Notes under the pieces: generated by a model | The model's input: the letters and a program-made list of their open reading frames with translations, nothing else | Told to the model about the DNA's origin: nothing | Databases searched by the model: none | Part shown: piece after piece, positions 44,317-56,059 of the stretch | How positions within the stretch are numbered: the stretch's first letter is position 1 | How the letters are laid out: every line of letters begins with the position of its first letter | Source: Boesenbergia rotunda | Taxonomy: Eukaryota > Streptophyta > Magnoliopsida > Zingiberales > Zingiberaceae | Length of the DNA: 64,000 bases | Assembly: GCA_024364735.1 (NCBI GenBank) | Contig: JAGFNQ010005191.1 | Location: 281,994-345,993, forward strand | Direction: 5' to 3' | Translations under genes and position numbers: made by a program

Positions 44317-45152
44317 AGATTACCTCTTCATGATCCGAAGATAATGAAGGCGCGGTTGAGGAGCTACTTGATTCATCATCACTTTCCCCCTTTGACTCCT
44401 CTAGTGCCATGAAAGCAAAGTGATGGGTGCGCTTCTCCTCCTTTCCTGCCACAAAAGCAACCCCTTTCTCTTCGGAGCCTTGGTTAGAGATCTCATGTAA
44501 TTCCATTTCACAAAATAGATCTTCTAACTTAACTAAGGAAAGATCCTTGGAAATCTTATAGGCATCCACCATGGATGACCTCAATCTATTCCTTGGAAAA
44601 GCTTTTAGAACTAACCTTACTAGATCCCGATTTTCTACCTTTTCATTGATGGAGTGGAGGCCATTGAGGATCTCTTTGAATCTTCCATGGAGTTCACTTA
44701 CCTTTTCATTTTCTTCATGGACAGATTTTAGAGTTGACTGTGAAGGAGGTCCTTCATGGCAGTCCGGGTGTCTTGAGTTCCTTCATGGAGCTCAATGACT
44801 TTGTTCCAAAGGTCTCTAGCAGAGGTGAAAGGACCAATCTTGATCAATTGCTCTTTGGTCATCCCACATTGTAAGGTGACCACAGCTTTGGAATTTGCTT
44901 CCCCCTTCCGAATTTGCTCAGACGACCACATGGAGAAATCTAGATCTTTTCCCTCAATATCCTTTGGAGGAGAGAAACCCTCCTTGACAGCGAACCACAA
45001 GCTCATGTTTGTCTTCAAGTAAAACTCCATTCTTGACTTCCAATATGAAAAATCAGTGCCGTCGAGGAATGGAGGTCGGTTTGTGCTCAATCCTTCTCTT
45101 CCAGCCATCTTGCTGTAAGCTCTCGGATGTTAAGCCGTGAACAGAGCCCCAA

Positions 45153-45164
45153 GCTCTGATACCA
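45153..45164 (-). other. Primer-binding site of element A
   Basis: The minus strand reads TGGTATCAGAGC next to the 5' LTR start at 45167. Confidence 0.9.
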
Positions 45165-45166
45165 CT

Positions 45167-47126
45167 TGTTGGAACTCGGATGGCTAGAGAGGGGGGGGGG
45201 TGAATATAGCCAGACACTTAAGCTTGAAGCTTTTAAAATCTTTCTGCACTTCAAAGTTAGGCAGCGGAAGCAAATGCAGAAACAGAAAACTAAAAACAAC
45301 AAACCAAAGCAAAAGGAAAGCAAACCGACGCTAACTCCTCGATATACAAGGTTCGGGGATAACTTGCCCCTACTCCTTGGCGTGCCCTTAAGGTGGGTGA
45401 TCCCTTGATCGTTGGCAGATCAAGCCCCGGTGAACATCGGATAAGATAGAGTCTCCTTCTCAGTGGAGAAACCTCTCCACAGATCTCACAAATGGTTGAG
45501 CTTGAGTACAAGAGATCACACAAGAAGAAACACTCACAAAGATCTCACAGGAATGCAACAAGAACGCTCAAGCACAAAGCAACAGAGAGCACGAACACAG
45601 CCCAGCCAAACTTTCCAAGTTTCTGTCTTGTTCGCCTCAGCTCCTCTGCTTCCAGCTTCGTCACTTAAGCTCTCTCTCACCATCGCAAGATTCATCAGCA
45701 TCCACTGAGCACTCAGTCCACTGAAGACCTCCTCTCCAGCTGAGTCTCCGTCAGTCGCCAGCTGCTCCAGTTGCCGTTGAAACCTGAGAAGGAGAAACAA
45801 ACAAACCTGCTCCAAGGAAAGCCTCCCATTGACCCTCCTTGAGTGTTTGAATCACCTGCTATCACCTGCACACTCCAACAGAGGCTTAGCAATGCATATC
45901 AAACAGAAAATCAAGCATCAGAGATTAAGCGCAGAGAATCGGATACGTTCAGACGCGATCAGAGCGTCTGACAGTGCATTTTGAATTAAAGTGATCGGTC
46001 ACCGGACTGATCAGAGAGCCTCCTGATCGGTCACCAGACCGATCAGGCTGGGTTCAGACCGATCAGGCTCCGTCCTGATCGGTCCCCAACGCTCAATCAG
46101 AAATCGCGATTTCTCTAGGACTCTCTTGGACCGATCACCAGACCGATCCCAGGTTGTGGATTGATCACCAGACCGATCCACCCCTTTGCTGGGCGATTTC
46201 TGAGCTTCGCAGTCCAAACCTCCTGATCGGTCACTGGACCGATCAGGGAGCCTCCTGATCGGTCACCAGACCGATCAGGCCATGACCAGACCAATCAGGC
46301 TCCGTCCTGATCGATCATAGTGAGGAACTCAGGACGCTGGATCGTTCTCCAGAACGATCTGCACAGTGATCCAGATCGGTCACCAAACCGATCAGGAGAA
46401 GATCAGCAGGGGAACTCAACCTCACTGTGTGCTCCCTGATCGGTCACCAGACCGATCAGGAGCCAGCAGTGGGTGAAATGCATACTCCTTGATCGGTCAC
46501 CAGATCGATCATTCATCGCTGGATCGGTCACCAGACCGATCCACGAAGGAGCACCGTGCCAACTTCCCTGATCGGTCACCAGACCGATCCAGGCAAGCCC
46601 AAATGCACTCTAAGTCACGAGAACAAGCCTCCAGCCCTTCTCTGACTGGTGCCATGCCCAGCTTCACTCACTGGGACTTCATCCTAGCCCTCCAAGCTAG
46701 GACCTAGCTTCACTCACCAGGGTTTCGGTCACCCAGCTTCACTCACCGGGACCCGGCTTCACTCACCGGGATTTCAACCTAGCTTCACTCACTAGGATTT
46801 CAATCACCTGGCTTCACTCACCAGGACCCGACTTCACTCACCGGGATTTCCATCACCTGGCATCACTCACCAGGACCCGACTTCACTCACCGGGATTTCC
46901 ATCACCTGGCTTCACTCACCAGGACCCGACTTCACTCATCGGGATTTCCATCACCTAGCTTCACTCACCAGGACCCGGCTTCACTCACCGGGATTTCCAT
47001 CACCTAGCTTCACTCACCAGGGTTTCATGCCCAGTCCCTGACCAGGACTTAATCCCAATTTACTTAAATCAAAACTTAAATCGTTGTCAACACCAAAACA
47101 ACAATCAAGGTCAGACTGCATCAACA
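45167..47126 (-). repeat. 5' LTR of element A (uninterrupted)
   Basis: TGTTGGAACTCGG to GCATCAACA, then TGGTG. Palindrome array at 45993-46543 and a 49-bp minisatellite (four units, 46810-47005). It preserves the unoccupied target of the Tekay-like element at 46550-46554. Confidence 0.95.
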
Positions 47127-47614
47127 TGGTGAACCTTACAGAACATTTCTCACTCTAGACCAGTCGATTGCCAATAGGGCAGTCGACTGATACTGAAAAT
47201 TCAGTCTCCCAGTCCTAAATTCAGAAATGCCTAATTAATTCCACAAATCTCCAAAAAATCTAAAATTTTATGGAGAGATTTGTGGATCCTATATCTACTT
47301 GGAAAAAATATGATTTCAATCAAAACTATTCCGAATCCCAAGATTGGTATGAATTTCAAGACTATCCAAATTGAGTCATTTAATCTCAACTAAAAGTTCT
47401 AATTTGGACCTCTTCTTGATGCTTCTTCCCATACTTATTCATAATACACTGATAGCATCAAGTTATATGGCGTTTACACATTAAAATCAATTTCTCTCAA
47501 TTATAATCCCATTTTCACCATTTTCACCATAAATCTTCCTTTTAATGTGTCAATTCCCTAGGATTAATGCTAACCTTAGCCTTTTAAACCTTTTTGGCAC
47601 ATTCCATAGACCAT
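47127..47614 (-). other. Spacer between gag and ORF2 of B3
   Basis: It begins with the right TSD copy of element A, then an AGTCGATTG/AGTCGACTG pair (47162-47190). AT-rich sequence matching 7671-8099 of B2 follows. No ORF. Confidence 0.6.
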
Positions 47615-49218
47615 CTAATCTCCTAGGAGAAAACATCCTGAGATCCATTGACCATAGATCCCATTTTGGCTTCTAGGGCTCTCCCTTGGACTCTTAGCTC
47701 TAGTTACCTCCCTAGGTAACTCACCTACAAATGCAAGACCACACCAGTGCTCCTCCGGTGCTTCTTGACCTTCCACTACTACTCTCTTAACTTTATAGAC
47801 TTTTTTCTTGGTCAATTCCTTTTCTTTTCCTTTAAATGACTTTTCTTTGCCATTTTTGACCTTTTCTTTACCATAAATATAAGACATCCTTGAATATGAC
47901 ATTTTACTCACATGTGCCTTCCTAGGGTGGTATCCTAGACCCGGCCTACCATTTCTATGATTTTGACCCTTTGGTATCACATTCAATCCCTTGGACTCTC
48001 TAATGAGTTTATCTAGTTTTTTCTCTAATTTATCAAGTTTTACATTCAAAACTTGATTTTCCTTTTCTAAGCTCCTAACCTTAGTATCACTATACCTAAC
48101 TTGATCATTCCTAGGTCTACCCATTTTTCTAGGTATATGTCTCCCTTTCTTAGGATTTATGCCTTGGTCCTTAGGTTTTGTAGTCCTAGGCTTATCATGA
48201 AACATGGAATGTTTGGTGTTTTGGCACGCAATAGTGTTTCTATTCCTATCATGATACTTAAAGCCAAAATTACATCTAGGCAAGCAATTATTAACATTCT
48301 TAGCATTCATGGAAGAATTTGAAGCATAAGTAAGGTTAGGGATTACCTCCCTTACCCTTGACGCTCCCCCTTGTTGTGTGCTCCTTTTCTTCCTTTCTTC
48401 TTTCTCCCATCTTCTAAGGTGCTCCATCTTTTTAAGCTCTCCTTTCCACGGACATTGAGTGTGGTAATGTCCTAGCTCCCCACAAGTATAGCACCTAATA
48501 TGCTTCTTTTCTTTTCTTTCCCTACAACCCACATTAGATTTAAATTGAATGGACTTGGGTTTAGAGAGTACCTCCTTCTTACCTAGTGGACACTTGTCCT
48601 TGTAGTGTCCCCTTTTGTTGCATCCAAAGCATATAATATGTTCTTTTGATTTGGTTTTGGTGGCGGTTGGAGCTTTTGCTTGTTCTTGTACGGATGAGTG
48701 TCTCTCTCTCCCCCGCCCCCCTCAATTCTTGAAGTTGATACTTCCTCTTCTTCTCTTGAGGAAATTGATGATTCTTCACTAAATTTTGCCACCTCACTTG
48801 ATGAGGTTGACACTTCTTCTCCCTCTTGGTCTTCTTGAACTCTTGAACTTATTTCTTCGGGCTCTTCTACTAGTTGATCTTGTGTAGGGTTCTTATGAAC
48901 TTCTTCCAATTTATTCCACAACTTGTATGCATTTGTATATGTCCCTACACTACTCAAAACAATGTTAGGTAAAATATTAATCAAAATATTGATTACCTTG
49001 TCATTTGCCTTAGCTTGCTCTTGTTGCTCCTTAGTCCAATATCTTGGTCGGAGCTTCTTTCCATGCTTGTCCTTAGGGATCTCGAATGACTCTTCTATAG
49101 TCATCACACACTCCCAGTCCATTCCGAGCCACATCTTCATCCTTGCTCTCCAATAGGCAAAATCCTCATGGTCATATGTTGGTGGTGAGTTTATATCGTC
49201 CCCTAGCATATCTTCCAT
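47615..49218 (-). pseudogene. Gag of B3 with two zinc knuckles
   Basis: The best preserved B gag. From ATG 49218 (the next residues match the B2 start) a UBN2-like region follows (EDFAYWRARMKMWLG, LRPRYWTKEQQEQAKAND), then an acidic Ser/Glu-rich linker. The frame changes before the first knuckle (CFGCNKRGHYKDKC, about 48640-48590). A second open stretch (48532-47615) has CYTCGELGHYHTQC, a basic region, a coiled coil (VRSLEKENQVLNVKLDKLEKK) and GLGYHPRKA. It ends QWISGCFLLGD. Nothing resembling protease follows. It would package element RNA. At least one frameshift is present. Confidence 0.8.
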
Positions 49219-49277
49219 CATTTTCCCTCTAGCTTTCTTGCTCCTTTTGGCGGCTATTCCAATCAAGAGCGGTCCTA

Positions 49278-49289
49278 GCTCTGATACCA
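49278..49289 (-). other. Primer-binding site of B3
   Basis: The minus strand reads TGGTATCAGAGC next to the LTR start at 49292. Confidence 0.9.
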
Positions 49290-49291
49290 CT

Positions 49292-50251
49292 TGTTAGATT
49301 GATCTGGTTGCTAGAGGGGGGGTGAATAGCAATTTTTGAACTCTTTCTTCCTACACGGTTAGTTACGCAAGCGGAATATACAATAAAACAAAAACTAACA
49401 ATGTAAACAATGCTAACAAGAGAGATTTACTTGGTATCCACCCCGAAGGGTGACTAATCCAAGAATCCTTCGGTGGATCACCCCCGGAAAACCTCCGGCT
49501 AGCCCTTGTCGCTTCTTGTGGGTGGAGAAACCTCGCCACAACACCTTGACAATATCTGAGCACCAAAGGCTACTAATCTACTCTACCCAAGTAGATTTCG
49601 CCAAGAAAAGAAAGCATGAAACGAGCTCCTTTAAATAGGGCTCGAGTCTGAAACAGCCACTACCAGTCGACTGCCCCTGGGGTAGTCGACTAGTCCCACT
49701 CATATTCGACCCTTACAGTACAACGTTCGAATCCAACAGCTGTTCCAACCGACACCAGTCGACTGCTCCCAGATCAGTCGACTGGTCCCTTAACTAAGCC
49801 TAGGGTTACACTCCCTGAGTACATTTAACTCCGCACTCGAACCCTCTCAGCTTAGTTCCCGAGTACAACGACTCACACTAGGACTCTCACAACCTGGTTG
49901 ACTCTTCACTAGAAACCTCGACTGTTGCCTTCACACCCTCTTCATCTTCAACCCTCATCCCTCGGATGCGCCGCAAGCCTCCAACTTGCCTCCATGCCAT
50001 CCTTCACGTACGCCTCGAAGTCCGCATCCCTCGGCTCATCGTCCCTACTATCTACTGTCCCTCGGACGCGAACACAATCATCCAGCTTGCCTCCATGCCA
50101 TCCTTCACTTGAAGACATCAATCAAGCCCATGTGTACCTGCAAACCTGCACACTCACATACACATGTTAGTCCAACAACAAATCCTAACTTAACCATATT
50201 GACCACACATAACAAAACCCTATGATCCTCCAGATCATCTTAGCCCCAACA
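49292..50251 (-). repeat. 5' LTR of B3
   Basis: TGTTAGATTG to CCCCAACA, then ATGGT. CAGTCGACTG palindrome pairs at about 49664-49692 and 49755-49786. On the minus strand TATTTAAAGG follows (about 49630-49640). Confidence 0.9.
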
Positions 50252-51230
50252 ATGGTTAACCGTTTATATCTGATGAGGATTATGGATGAAACATATAAAT
50301 CTCAGTTAGTAAGGATCAGAGTTATTATGATTAATTTAATCCATATAAGAGAATGATAATTGATGCATTAGGTTAGAATTTTATTCTAGAACCAAGCACT
50401 ACAAGTTCTAGTTTCCTCCAACATTTAAACAAATATTTACTAGTTATAGATCACTGTTGGAGAAGGTAACACCACTAGTTGTTGATGAAATGAGGATAAT
50501 AAACCATATCTTCAATTTCAGGAAGTGTTGAGTGCTGCAGATGAACCTGTGTGGGTTAGTTGTGACAGTCACACTAAATTATCTTTAACTATAAGATTGT
50601 TGAATGTCAAGAAGAACATAATGTGTCTAGATTGTTTTAATGATTTTATTGAAGTTATTAGAGAGGTATTGCTGCGTGATGATATAATGTCGAATGATTT
50701 ATACAGTATAAAAACTTTTGAACGAATTAGGTCTTTTAGTGAAAAGAATTAATGTTTGTGGAGACGGTTGTATGTTATATTAAAGAGATGATGCAAATGT
50801 AGATGTTTCTAAATTCTGTAATCAATACAGGTACAAGAGTACTAGGAGGTCGGGTCATAATCAGCAACATAAATCATACATACAAATGTTTTATTTGCCT
50901 TTAACTCCTAGGTTACAAAGGTTTTATGCATCAAAAGTCATGGTAGAACACATGACTTGACATGCAAATTATGAAACAAAATAGGGGCTAATGTATCATC
51001 TATTAGATGTAGAGGAGTGGAAATCTTTTGATAGAACATGTCCTGAGTTTGCGAAGGAAACTCAAAACATTTAGTTAGGTCTCTATACTGATGAATTTAT
51101 GCACCATTTGACAATTCAAGAAGATTTTATTCTTATTAGGTAGTTATCTTAACTCTGTATAATCTTCCACTAAGTATATGCATGAAAACATCAAATATGT
51201 TTTTAACATTGGTCATGCTTGGCTTGTAAA
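50252..51230 (+). pseudogene. CACTA (En/Spm) TNP2-type transposase remnant, continuing from 11571
   Basis: Plus-strand pieces follow the order of plant TNP2 transposases (recalled). 50540-50750: SCDSHTKLSLTIRLLNVKK, then an FIEVIREVL helix and SIKTFERI. About 50825-50960: QYRYKSTRRSGHNQQHK, MFYLPLTPRLQRFYASK. About 50985-51080: MYHLLDVEEWKSFDRTCPEFA, then LGLYTDEF. About 51140-51225: VVILTLYNLPLSICMKTSN. Stops and frame changes are frequent, so it is long dead. It shows that B3 and the second copia both landed in one CACTA element. Terminal repeats of the CACTA element were not found. Confidence 0.8.
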
Positions 51231-51234
51231 ATTC

Positions 51235-51928
51235 GAATAAGATAATAGATGTTTACTCATTTGAGCATGGTCATGCGTTTCAGTAGTCCTACTCGATCAA
51301 GGGGTCCACAGATATCACTCCCGTCATATGGGAGGGATAGATCTCATCTACATCACTCGCATCCCTCCGCATAATTCATTACATACCCAGTGATCGCCTT
51401 TATAGTCCACCCTGTTACGGATGACGTTTAACGATACCAAAGTACATAACTCCTTATGTAGGGAACCGTAGTGACTTCAGGTCTAAGGACTATTCATACC
51501 AATAGTCACATGAGAAAGTCTATGACACTCATATGACAATCTATGAAACTTTCTCATGGCGGGTCATTCAGTTCACATTCTCCAATGTATACCCATGTAT
51601 CAACTTGATATTACATATCCATGACTTGTGAGCTCAAGTCATCAGTTGACCTACATGCTAGTCTCCATGCATTAATATCGTCCCTGAATATTAATGCTTG
51701 ACTAGGAATAATTTAGTGTAGTGTTCTCTACATTATCTCACTATCGATTCAACCAGTCGATATAATGTAGATAAGAACGTACTACACAAGGACATTATTA
51801 TACTTAGTCATTCGGCACAGAATACAAAGTAAGTATAATAACCAAATATGTCTTTATTAATGATAGAATATGATACAAAATGTCCCTAGTCAATCATCAC
51901 ATAATTGGCTCTAGGGCTCCTACTAACA
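51235..51928 (-). repeat. Truncated 3' LTR of Copia-2
   Basis: Matches the right part of the Copia-1 LTR (for example ATATCACTCCCGTCATAT) and ends CTAACA at 51928. The left roughly 1.1 kb is missing and the sequence abuts the CACTA remnant directly. Confidence 0.8.
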
Positions 51929-51942
51929 ATCTCCCACTAGCA

Positions 51943-54900
51943 CTAGTGCCAATCACTGTAGTATCTAATACCCTGTGACCTGGTATGACCATCATGCTTC
52001 TTTTGTACCAAAGCCTTAGTCAAAGGATCTGCTATGTTAGAATCAGTGTGTACTCTGCATATCCTCACATCTCCACTATCGATGATCTCTCGAATGAGAT
52101 GGAAGCGTCGTAGTATGTGTTTGGTCCGCTGATGAGAGCGAGGTTCCTTAGCCTGCGCAATAGCCCCATTGTTGTCACAATAGAGGTCTATCGGGTCTGC
52201 TATGCTAGGAACCACACCAAGCTCTGTAATGAACTTCTGGATCCAAACAGCCTCTTTTGCCACCTCAGACACGACAATATACTCGGCCTCTGTTGTAGAA
52301 TCTGCGATTGTGTCCTGCTTCGAACTCTTCCAGCTCACAGCGCCACCATTTAGGCAAAATACATACCCTGACTGCGATCTAAAATCATCCCTGTCTGTTT
52401 GGAAGCTTGCGTCACTATAACCCTTTATAGCTAGCTCCTCATCGCCTCCAAATATCAAGATATATTCTTTCGTTCTTCGCAAGTACTTAAGAATATTCTT
52501 GACGGCTATCTAGTGACATTCACCTAGATCTGACTGGTACCTGCTCGTCATGCTCAAAGCATACGAGACATCTGGATGAGTACAAAGCATGGTGTACATG
52601 ATAGACCCTATAGCGGATGCATAAGGGATCTGATCCATACGGTCTCTCTCCTCCTTAGAAGAGGGACATTGAGCCTTTGAAAGACTCACACCATGTGATA
52701 TTGGCAGAAATCCCTTCATGGGATTCTGCATGGCAAAACGATTAAGCACATTGTCAATATATGTACTCTGACTTAAGCCAAGCAATCTTATAGATCTATC
52801 TCTATAGATCATGATGCCTAGGATATAGGCTGCTTCACCTAAGTCTTTCATTGAAAAACAATTCCCGAGCCATGTCTTTATAGACTGTAGTGAAGGGATA
52901 TCATTCCCAATGAGAAGTATGTCATCTACATACAAGATCAGGAAGATAACTGTGCTCCCACTAGCCCTCTTGTAGACACAGGGTTCATCTTCATTCTTAA
53001 TGAAACCAAACACTTTGATTGCATCATCGAATCGAAGATTCCAGCTTCGAGATGCTTGCTTCAGCCCATAAATGGACCTTTGCAACTTACATACCTTTCT
53101 AGCATGCTCTGGATCTACAAAACCCTCAGGTTGTGTCATGTACACATCCTCAAGTAGATTCCCATTTAGGAATGCAATTTTGACATCCATCTGCCAGATC
53201 TCGTAATCATGGTAAGCTGCAATAGCAAGCATGATCCGAATAGACTTAAGCATCGCAACTGGTGAAAAGGTTTCATCATAGTCGATACCATGAATTTGCT
53301 TGAAACCTTTAGCTACCAATCGCCCTTTATAGGTATGCATGAGTCCATCCATGTCAGTCTTTCTTCTAAAGACCCACTTACACCCAATGGGTTTAATCCC
53401 CTAAGGTGGATCAACCAAAGACCATACTTGGTTAGTGTACATGGATTTCATTTCGGACCTCATGGCTTCTAGCCATTTCTCAGAATCTAGGCTCATCACA
53501 GCTTCTTGATAGGATGTGGGCTCATTCAACTCAATGAGCGTAACGTCATCATGGTCAGACAAGAGAAAAGAGTATCTCTCAGGCTGACAACGTATCCTAT
53601 CAGATCTGCGAGGAGGTTGGTCTACTTGAACAGCTTGTTGTTCCACAACTTCTTGTGCAATAACCTCATGAACCACAACATCTGTGGTGCCTGTTCAATG
53701 TCCATTAAGGCCTCAGTGCTATCTGTATCTTGAACTTCTTCAAGATGGATTTTACTCCCACTAATTCTTCTATAAATAAACTCCTTTTCTAGAAAACACC
53801 ATTTCTGGTGACAAACACTTTGCCTAGTGTGGGATTGTAAAAGTAATATCCCTTTATTTCCTTGGGATATCCTACAAAATAGCACTTATCAGATTTGAGT
53901 CCTAGTTTATTTGAGACTTGACGTTGAACGTAAGCCTCACAACCCCAAATCTTCATGAAAGACATCGTGGGACTCTTCCCAGTCCATATCGTATATGGTG
54001 TCTTTATGATGACCTTTGATGAAACTCGGTTAAGTGTGAAAAGAGCTGTCTCTAGAGCGAATCCCCAGAAGGAAGTAGGAAGATCTGTCTGACTCATCAT
54101 CGATCGTACCATATCTAATAGAGTACGATTTCTCCGCTCGGACACACCATTCCACTGTGGTGTTCTAGGTGAAGTGAGTTTGGATATGATCCCACACTCT
54201 GCTAGATGGTCACGAAACTCTTGGCTAAGGTATTCACCACCTCGATCTGATCGAAGCATCTTCATACTTTTACCAAGTTGGTTTTGTACTTCACTCTTGA
54301 ATTCTTTGAACTTTTCAAAGGATTCTGACTTGTGTTTCATAAGATACACATAACCATATCTACTGATATCATCAGTGAATGTGATGAAGTACTGATAGCT
54401 TCCTCTAGCTGCGACATTGAAAGGGCCACATACATCAGTATGTATGAGTCCTAGCAACTCTGTCTCTCTTTCGCCATGTCCACTAAATGGAGTCTTGGTC
54501 ATCTTGCCTAGAAGACAAGATTCACATATCTCATATGATTCAAAATCAAATGAGTATAGTAATCCATCCTTATGGAGCTGGGATATGCGACTCTCATTTA
54601 TATGTCCTAAGCGACAATGCCAGCGATATGTTTGGTTCAAATCATTTGGTTTGAACCGTTTGGTATTTATGTTATAGATTGGTTCTCTAGATCTAGAACA
54701 TAGAGTCCATTCATCAATGGTGCATTACAATAGAACATGTCATTTAGCATTATAGAACAACATTTGTCCTTTATGATAAATGAAAAGCCTTTCTTGTCCA
54801 AACAAGATACTGAAATAATGTTCTTAGTTAATGCAGGTACATAAAAGCACTCTTCTAGTTCTAAGATAAGCCCAGTGGGCAAAGATAAGGAATATGTTCC

Positions 54901-55914
54901 TACGGCAATAGCAGCAACTCTTGCTCCATTGCCTACTCGTAGGTCCACTTCGCCCTTGGTCAATGATCTAGCTCTTTGAAGGCCCTGCACATTAGTACAA
55001 ATTTGAGAAGCACATCCAGTATCTAATACCCAAGAAGAAGAGATAGATAGATTGACTTTTATAACAAAAATACCTAAGGCAGAAGTCTCACTTCTTTTCT
55101 TCTTTGCTTCCTCTAGGTAATGTTTGCAGTTCCTCTTCCAATGTCCGGTCTCACCACAATGGAAGCAGGTCCCTTCCTTAGGCACTTTTCCTTTAGCCTT
55201 GGATGTAGTAAAGTTGGCCTTGCCTTTGGCTTGGGTCTTACCCTTGCCTTTATGCTTCCATTTCCCTTTGCCCTTGTTAACCATCAGTACCTTACTGCTT
55301 TTGGTTTTCTTGAGATTAGGTTCAGCAGTTCTCAACATGCTGAGCATCTTGGGTAGAGGTTTATCAATTTCATTCATGTTGTAGTTCATGACAAAATGAT
55401 TGTACCCTTCCTGCAACGATTGCAGGATAAGGTCAGTAGCCAATTCTTGACCCAGTGGGAATCCTAATCTTTCAAGGTTCTCCACATACCCAATCATCTT
55501 GAGTATGTGAGTTCCTACAGGAGTTCCCTCTTGCATCTTGCATGCAAATAGGGCTTTGGACACCTCAAACCGCTCGTTCCTAGCTTGCCCTTGATATAGT
55601 TGTTTCAGATGCTCAACCATATCATGTGCATTTATGTTCTCATGTTGCTTCTGAAGCTCAGAATTCATGGTGGCAAGCATAAGGCATGATACATCCAATG
55701 CATCATCCTGATGCTTCTTGTAAGCATCCTTTTCAGCACGGGTGGCGGTAGCGATGGGTGCTTCTGGAAGGGGTTGATCTAGGACATACAGTTTTCTTTC
55801 TTGTTTGAGGACTATCCTCAAGTTTCTGTATCCATCCAGGAAATTAGCTCCGTTGAGCTTGTCCTTCTCAAGGACAGATCCCAGATAGAGAGTATTTGAT
55901 GTATTAGATGACAT
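51943..55914 (-). pseudogene. Gag-pol of Copia-2, with frameshifts and stops
   Basis: The ATG is at 55914, and gag reads intact through the codon that is a stop in Copia-1. Then: zinc knuckle CFHCGETGHWKRNC (about 55150-55110), protease DTG, integrase (54640-53789), a linker, reverse transcriptase with YVDD (about 52940), and RNase H to 51943. Frames shift near 54650, 53850 and 53650, and TAGs occur at about 53401 and 52510. The defects are different from those of Copia-1. It cannot yield the polyprotein. Confidence 0.9.
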
Positions 55915-55960
55915 GGTGATCTACAACAATACAACATGCAGAGATAAGTATCATATCTAG

Positions 55961-55990
55961 ATCATTTAATTAGGCCTTTAATTAAATGAT
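55961..55990 (-). ncRNA. Copia-2 copy of the gag-proximal leader hairpin
   Basis: ATCATTTAATTA pairs perfectly with TAATTAAATGAT around GGCCTT. In Copia-1 one pair becomes G-U when read on the transcribed (minus) strand. Confidence 0.5.
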
Positions 55991-56059
55991 GCTCCCACTA
56001 GATCGTAGAGCTTTTGTAGGGGCTAGTCATGGATGTAGACAAACTCAATTTGTCCACAC

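Larger units (their letters stand above)
34556..45108 (-). pseudogene. Gag of element A, split by the Angela-like copia
   Basis: The start ATG is at 45108. An UBN2/DUF4219-type capsid domain runs to about 44730 (FSYWKSRMEFYL, LQCGMTKEQLIKIGPF), where a frameshift occurs. The frame continues 44727-44317 (AFPRNRLRSSMVDAYKISKD, then FVAGKEEK and an acidic stretch ending HEEVI). Joining across the insertion and one AGATT keeps the frame, and the sense resumes at 35135 (SPELDKCYRTI). A coiled coil and GLGY motif follow, to the end near 34556. I see no zinc knuckle. This matches the C2 gag in order. One frameshift prevents an intact product. Confidence 0.8.
15349..47126 (-). mobile_element. Family-A Sirevirus-like, pol-less LTR retrotransposon with three nested insertions
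   Basis: Its LTRs (15349-24587, interrupted, and 45167-47126) start TGTTGGA and end ATCAACA. TGGTG lies on both sides (15344-15348 and 47127-47131). Taking out the Tekay-like, C1 and Angela-like insertions leaves about 7.5 kb. The minus strand shows an iMet primer-binding site, a single gag (split by the Angela-like element), a long non-coding 3' part and an AAAAAGGGGGAGAT polypurine tract. I find no pol. Confidence 0.9.
11572..50251 (-). mobile_element. B-family LTR retrotransposon B3, holding a 31.8-kb nest
   Basis: LTRs at 11572-12544 and 49292-50251 are flanked by ATGGT (11567-11571 and 50252-50256). Without the family-A insertion (15349-47126 plus one TGGTG), the element is about 6.9 kb, close to B2. 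Minus-strand order is as in B2: primer-binding site, gag, spacer (broken by A), ORF2, hairpins, polypurine tract. No pol genes. It sits in a CACTA transposase gene. Confidence 0.9.

Noticed and set aside
50525..50752. Stand-alone 75-residue gene
   Set aside because: Its sequence fits the N-terminal part of a TNP2 transposase and continues, with stops, into further TNP2-like pieces.
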